Assembly (NCBI GenBank): GCA_963969595.1
Contig: OZ018415.1
Location: 9,176,001-9,240,000, forward strand
Direction: 5' to 3'
Length of the DNA stretch: 64,000 nucleotides
Origin: Neckera pumila
Lineage: Eukaryota; Streptophyta; Bryopsida; Hypnales; Neckeraceae
Made by a program: the position numbers and the translations under genes. Positions 60,131 through 64,000 of this stretch are shown piece by piece. Under the pieces are notes generated by a model. The model did not search any database. It was not told the origin of the DNA and saw only the letters and a list, made by a program, of their open reading frames with translations. The number at the start of each line of letters is the position of its first letter. Position 1 is the stretch's first letter.

Positions 60131-61265
60131 ATTTGAATTTAAATTAAGAGACTGAGAAAGTAAACAAATCTATTACTCCGTACTAAGGGGTATCCGTCTA
60201 CAGTACCGAGAGAGCAACTGAAAATCTCGACGGAAGCTGCTTCTTCGTCGACGGTTGACAGAGTCCATCCCCCGGAGATCCCCTGCCTCACCTTGGTGGG
60301 TCCGTCAGCGTCCTCGCAGAGTCCAGACTCCAATCGCGAAACTGCGAGCGGCATCAAAATTCGCCCTGAAAAGCATCAAATTCACGATTCGAGAACCGCA
60401 ATTCTCGGAGAATCCACCGATTTCACGGCCACCCATAAAAGAAAATTCCCCGAACTGGGCTCCACCGAGTACGTGACGGGACGGGAGACGCGCGCTGGCG
60501 GCGACCAGAGCGCAACTACGACGCTGTTGACGGTTTCGGAACTTCGGAAGCTGCTGATGGTTTAGAAAAGGCGAAGTACCACGAAGCAAGAAAGTCCGTG
60601 CGGAGGCAATCGAGGCGACTCGCCTCCGTTGTGCGCTTGTTTGCGCGGTCGGGGACAGTCACTAGGCACCAGGTGTCGCGTGTGGGCCGCTAGAAGCTTT
60701 CTTCGGTTTCTGTTCCTGTTCCTGTTTCGCTGCCCCGCGACCTCATTCCCCTCCCTACCACAGATATAGCTTATTCATAGATTCCTTCCTTCCTGTCTCT
60801 GTAAGAGAAAGGGGTTGAACAGCCGTCGCCACGTCCGGAGACTGTGACTTTTCCTTTCTCCTTTTGGTTGCTTCGCCTTGCCTGCCAACCCAACTGCTCC
60901 CTCCACCGATCGGAGTAAGTTAGTTTACTCGTACATGCAAGCCTTGCTCTTGCGCTCCGTCCTAGGTTTACTTCCCGTCTAAGTTACTCTCACCCGTTGC
61001 AAATTTTCTCTTTTGGTAGCCCGACCCTTTCGCTTTTCATCTCAGTCGCCTTCGCTTTTTTTTGATTGCGCATTGGTGCGGATCGCAACCGAAGAAAAAC
61101 TTATTGGGTGCCGATCGGTGTCGCGGATTGTCGCGGATTGTGGCGATCGGATCGTGAGAGTTTGCGGATCGGTTTAGAGAATTTATGCGAGGATTTTGGC
61201 GTTGTGTTTGTGAGGATTTTATCGTTGTGTGAGGATTTTGGTGTTGTGACCTCGGACTTGTGGCG
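60131..61265 (+). promoter_or_regulatory. probable promoter and leader of phosphofructokinase gene
   Basis: GC content rises from about 60.2 kb. Open frames occur on both strands at 60.14-60.59 kb, and none could be assigned to a family. Toward the gene the DNA is rich in C/T ('cctctccctaccac', 'ttcctttctccttttggttg'), as plant leaders often are. There may be a leader intron. No TATA element is assigned. Confidence 0.4.
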
Positions 61266-64000
61266 ATGGTGGTTGCGGCGGTGGTGCCGAGTCCGGCGAC
61301 GACAGGGTTGCGGACTCTGGACGTCGAGAATTTACGTCACGAGAATCTGAGGAACGTGCTGGGGTCGTCTTTTCTTTCGCCGTCGTCGTTACGAGGGAGC
61401 TTGTCGGTTTCACGAGTCCAACCGCGGCGTGTGCCATCATCACTCTTTGTGGCCGCGCAGCAGCAGCAACAGCAACAGAAGGACGGGAAGAAGAGTCCTT
61501 TGGCGGTGCGGAACGCGGTGAGCACGGAGAAGCGCGATGGCTACGCGGAGGCGCTCTTCGAAGACGACAACGACGATTACGCGGAGAATTTCAGGCCGGC
61601 TCACATTACGGACAGATTCGATATCCCCGCGCGCTCTTCCTCGTTCTGCGCCAAAACCAGGTGAACTGCACATCCATCCTCGGCTGGGAAAGGTTTTTGA
61701 TTCCCGTGTGCAGATTGTTTTTTTTGGTGCAACTGCTGGCAACCCGCCACCCTAACTTACCTGTCTGCGAATTTGCTTTTTTTTTCTTGTACACGTTTAG
61801 CTTGGGCTTCATATGCTTGCAATTCGTGGACTACAGCTTACTTCTGTGCAGATTGCGTTTTTCATATTGCATATGCTTGCATCCTGCCACCGTACCTTAC
61901 CTGTCTGCAATTTGCTCTCATCTCATATATAGCTTGGGGGCTTCTTATGCTTGCAATTCGTGGACTTTAGCTTACCGGTGTGCGAATTGCTTTTTTCTCC
62001 TCTAAAGCTTGGGCTTCCTATTGCATTTGCTTGCAAATCGTACGTCATAGCTTACCTGTGTGCGCTTTCGTGACAGTCTGCCAGACGGTCGGACGATCAA
62101 TCGCTTCAGCAACGATCTAGGAAAGATTTTCGTTCACGAAGACGATCGCGTGCTCCTCAAGGTAACTGAAGCTCAAATCTCCTTCAGAAACTCTGTTGCA
62201 GATTGGATATCCTTTGGGAAGGAATCAAATTCTTGGAGTGTAATTTTTACCTTGAATGACTGAAAAGACGACAGAACTCCTCCTTGGATACACTACTGCA
62301 GACTATTTTTTTCTTGGGGAATGGAACTCATTTTCTGGTGATTACTACTGCATTGAAAGATTTTTTTTTTCCGTAAGAGTTTATTGTGTTTGTGACTCGA
62401 GTTTTTTCTGAGCATGGGATTGATTGTAAACAGACGATCAAGTATGCATCACCGGCGTCAGCTGGGGCTGAATGTGTGGACCGCGATTGCAATTTTCAGC
62501 ATCAGTGGTAAGAATTATGGCTTTTTTGAAGAATTCCTATTTAGTACTAACTAGGAATTCTTCGTACTAAGAACTACGGAAGAGCTTTTGACTGCTGGAT
62601 CGTCGAATGGAACATAATCTGTTTTAGCACTTGCTTTTTAATGTTGTTAAAGCAAGTTGAGTCAAGCTTGCTAGTGCAGCAATTTCTGTATGTCATGTTC
62701 GAAATTAGAGAAATCTTTTCAATGAGTGTTTTTTGCTGTTGTTTTCTGGTGCAGGGTTGCAAGGGCTGGACCTCGGGAGAAGAGCTATTTCGACCCAGAG
62801 GAGGTGAACGCCGGTATCGTCACTTGTGGAGGGCTTTGCCCTGGTTTGAATGACGTCATTCGACAGGTAATTAAAAACATCTAATTCAGTTTATTATTTA
62901 GCTAAGAGGGAGGTGCAAAAGAAGGCAATTTATTATGTAAACCCTGCCACTTGAAATACGGCTAAGTTTTTTCAAAATTTACCTCTGGTGGTTGGGTTTT
63001 TTATTAGCGCAAGCTGCCCTTGGTGTTTCAGTGACTAATACCTTTTGTTTTTGAGTCAATACCTGTTATTTTTGAGTTGTGAGCCTGACAATTGTCACGC
63101 GGCTAAAGTTTTCTAGAATATCCATAGGGTGGTGTAGGTTTTCTGTTAGTGCAAGCTGCAAATAGTCTGTTACTTATACTTTGTGTGAATTGTTGCAGGT
63201 AGTCTTGACTTTGGATTGCTACGGTGTGGAGAAAATTCGTGGAATCAGCAACGGGTACCGAGGTTTTTTTGAGGAAGACCTTCACGACATCCCTGTAAGC
63301 TCCAGTGCTCTGGCCTAGCACTGTATAAATTAACTAATTTTGACAGCTTTGACATGGGAAAAATTAGATCAGTTGTTTCTTTTTTCACACTGAGCTTCAC
63401 TGAGGAAAATCGCTTGTTATGGTGGCTATTTGGTGCAGCTGTCGAGAAAAATTGTACAGAATATCCATCTGGAAGGGGGCAGTCTGTTGGGCGTTTCTCG
63501 TGGAGGAGCTAGAACTGTTGACATTGTGGACAGTATTGAGGTAAGTGTTTGGGTTTCTGTTTCGAAGACGGGGTCTGGTTTATGCTTTCTCTGGACAAGT
63601 TTTGAGGACAAGCCAAAAATTGAGGCCAAGACAATAGCTATTAAGAAATTGTTTAGGCCAAGTGGTCTTGTCCGTTTGGACTGATGAATGTTTTGAGCAT
63701 TCCTCAATATGGTCAAAACAGACAAGACCACTGCGAACAGTGTAAGTTGCCATGTAAGCATTCACGTCATTTTAAATTGTCACAAGATTCTTGGAGAAAG
63801 TGTGAAAAAGTCCTTTTTGATAACTTTCTCCACTGATCTTTCTCTAGGTTTCTTAGAATACGGTTGTCCTCAAGGCTTGTTCAGATGAAGGTTATTAAAC
63901 CAACTCAAAGTGGTGCAGAAAGCCACTGTCCCGCTGATTGCAATGCGTGCTTGTCATACTTTCTTCTCATGGCTTCCATGTATTCTTCCTGGTCCAAGGA
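61266..64000 (+). CDS. PFK: ATP-dependent 6-phosphofructokinase, plastid type, 5' part
   Basis: Catalyses ATP-dependent phosphorylation of fructose 6-phosphate in glycolysis. Exons in the window: 61266-61660, 62077-62161, 62434-62507, 62755-62866, 63199-63294 and 63439-63540, all GT-AG and in phase (288 codons). The gene runs past the window edge; no further exon is visible before 64000. The first ~90 residues are Ser/Arg/Val-rich with a Gln run (QQQQQQQ), consistent with a plastid transit peptide. Then follow the plant-PFK N-terminal block ([17 protein letters not shown]), the nucleotide-binding motif [13 protein letters not shown] at about residues 210-222, NGYRGFF and [17 protein letters not shown]. 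Start at ATG 61266; an in-frame GTG two codons upstream is unlikely. The family is certain; plastid location is inferred from the N-terminus. Confidence 0.94.

Noticed and set aside
60293..60589. Overlapping open frames on both strands in GC-rich DNA upstream of PFK
   Set aside because: GC-rich DNA keeps frames open by chance; neither strand shows family resemblance.

Overview
This window is nuclear DNA from a land plant. Coding regions are split by many short GT-AG introns, the DNA between genes is AT-rich and full of non-coding repeats, and the recognisable genes are plant ones: a WAV2/BEM46-type alpha/beta hydrolase, a GH3 acyl-amido synthetase relic, a C2H2 zinc finger with the plant QALGGH core, and a plastid-type ATP-phosphofructokinase. 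Short introns and moderate gene spacing would suit a bryophyte, but that is a guess and no species is assigned. I saw no rRNA, tRNA, CRISPR array or bacterial operon.

Layout. (1) 3.5-24.6 kb is a large inverted duplication. Two arms of about 4 kb (3520-7525 and 20403-24575) each hold a complete seven-exon hydrolase gene of 306 codons, transcribed in opposite directions. The roughly 13 kb spacer holds an unrecognised minus-strand gene with a duplicated leader (8.2-10.2 kb), repeat-rich DNA (10.4-18.8 kb) and a GH3 pseudogene (18.9-20.3 kb). (2) 26.1-27.1 kb is a 1 kb palindrome with arms of about 430-450 bp. It is followed by the best copy of a non-coding repeat family with terminal inverted repeats; five copies lie in the window. 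(3) 29.3-38.5 kb is a tandem duplication around a zinc-finger gene. The full gene (34721-38517, minus, six exons, 458 codons) joins an N-terminal membrane segment to one QALGGH finger and a long Q/N/S/G-rich tail. A partial downstream copy keeps only exons 2-4 and has the core changed to QALGEH. (4) 40.1-47.2 kb holds a small inverted-repeat element, a decayed LINE ending in a 27-base G run, more MITE-like elements and an unrecognised minus-strand gene fragment. (5) 47.2-58.1 kb is a decayed, mobile-looking district. It has a frameshifted, intron-containing fossil with two motifs like those of HUH/CRESS Rep endonucleases, a gene with a BED-like zinc-binding pattern broken by an in-frame stop, a 3.4 kb insertion carrying a gag-like reading frame on the minus strand, a tandem array of exon-like units, and another reading frame broken by a stop. 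(6) 61266 to beyond the window end is the first six exons of a phosphofructokinase gene.

How the genes relate. They form no single pathway. The window is mainly a record of duplication (inverted, tandem and partial) and of mobile-element activity. The intact, probably functional loci are the two hydrolases, the full-length zinc-finger gene and the phosphofructokinase. The strongest candidate for something undescribed is the Rep-like fossil at 47.2-48.5 kb with its BED-like neighbour. Second is the membrane-anchored QALGGH finger with its altered partial copy.
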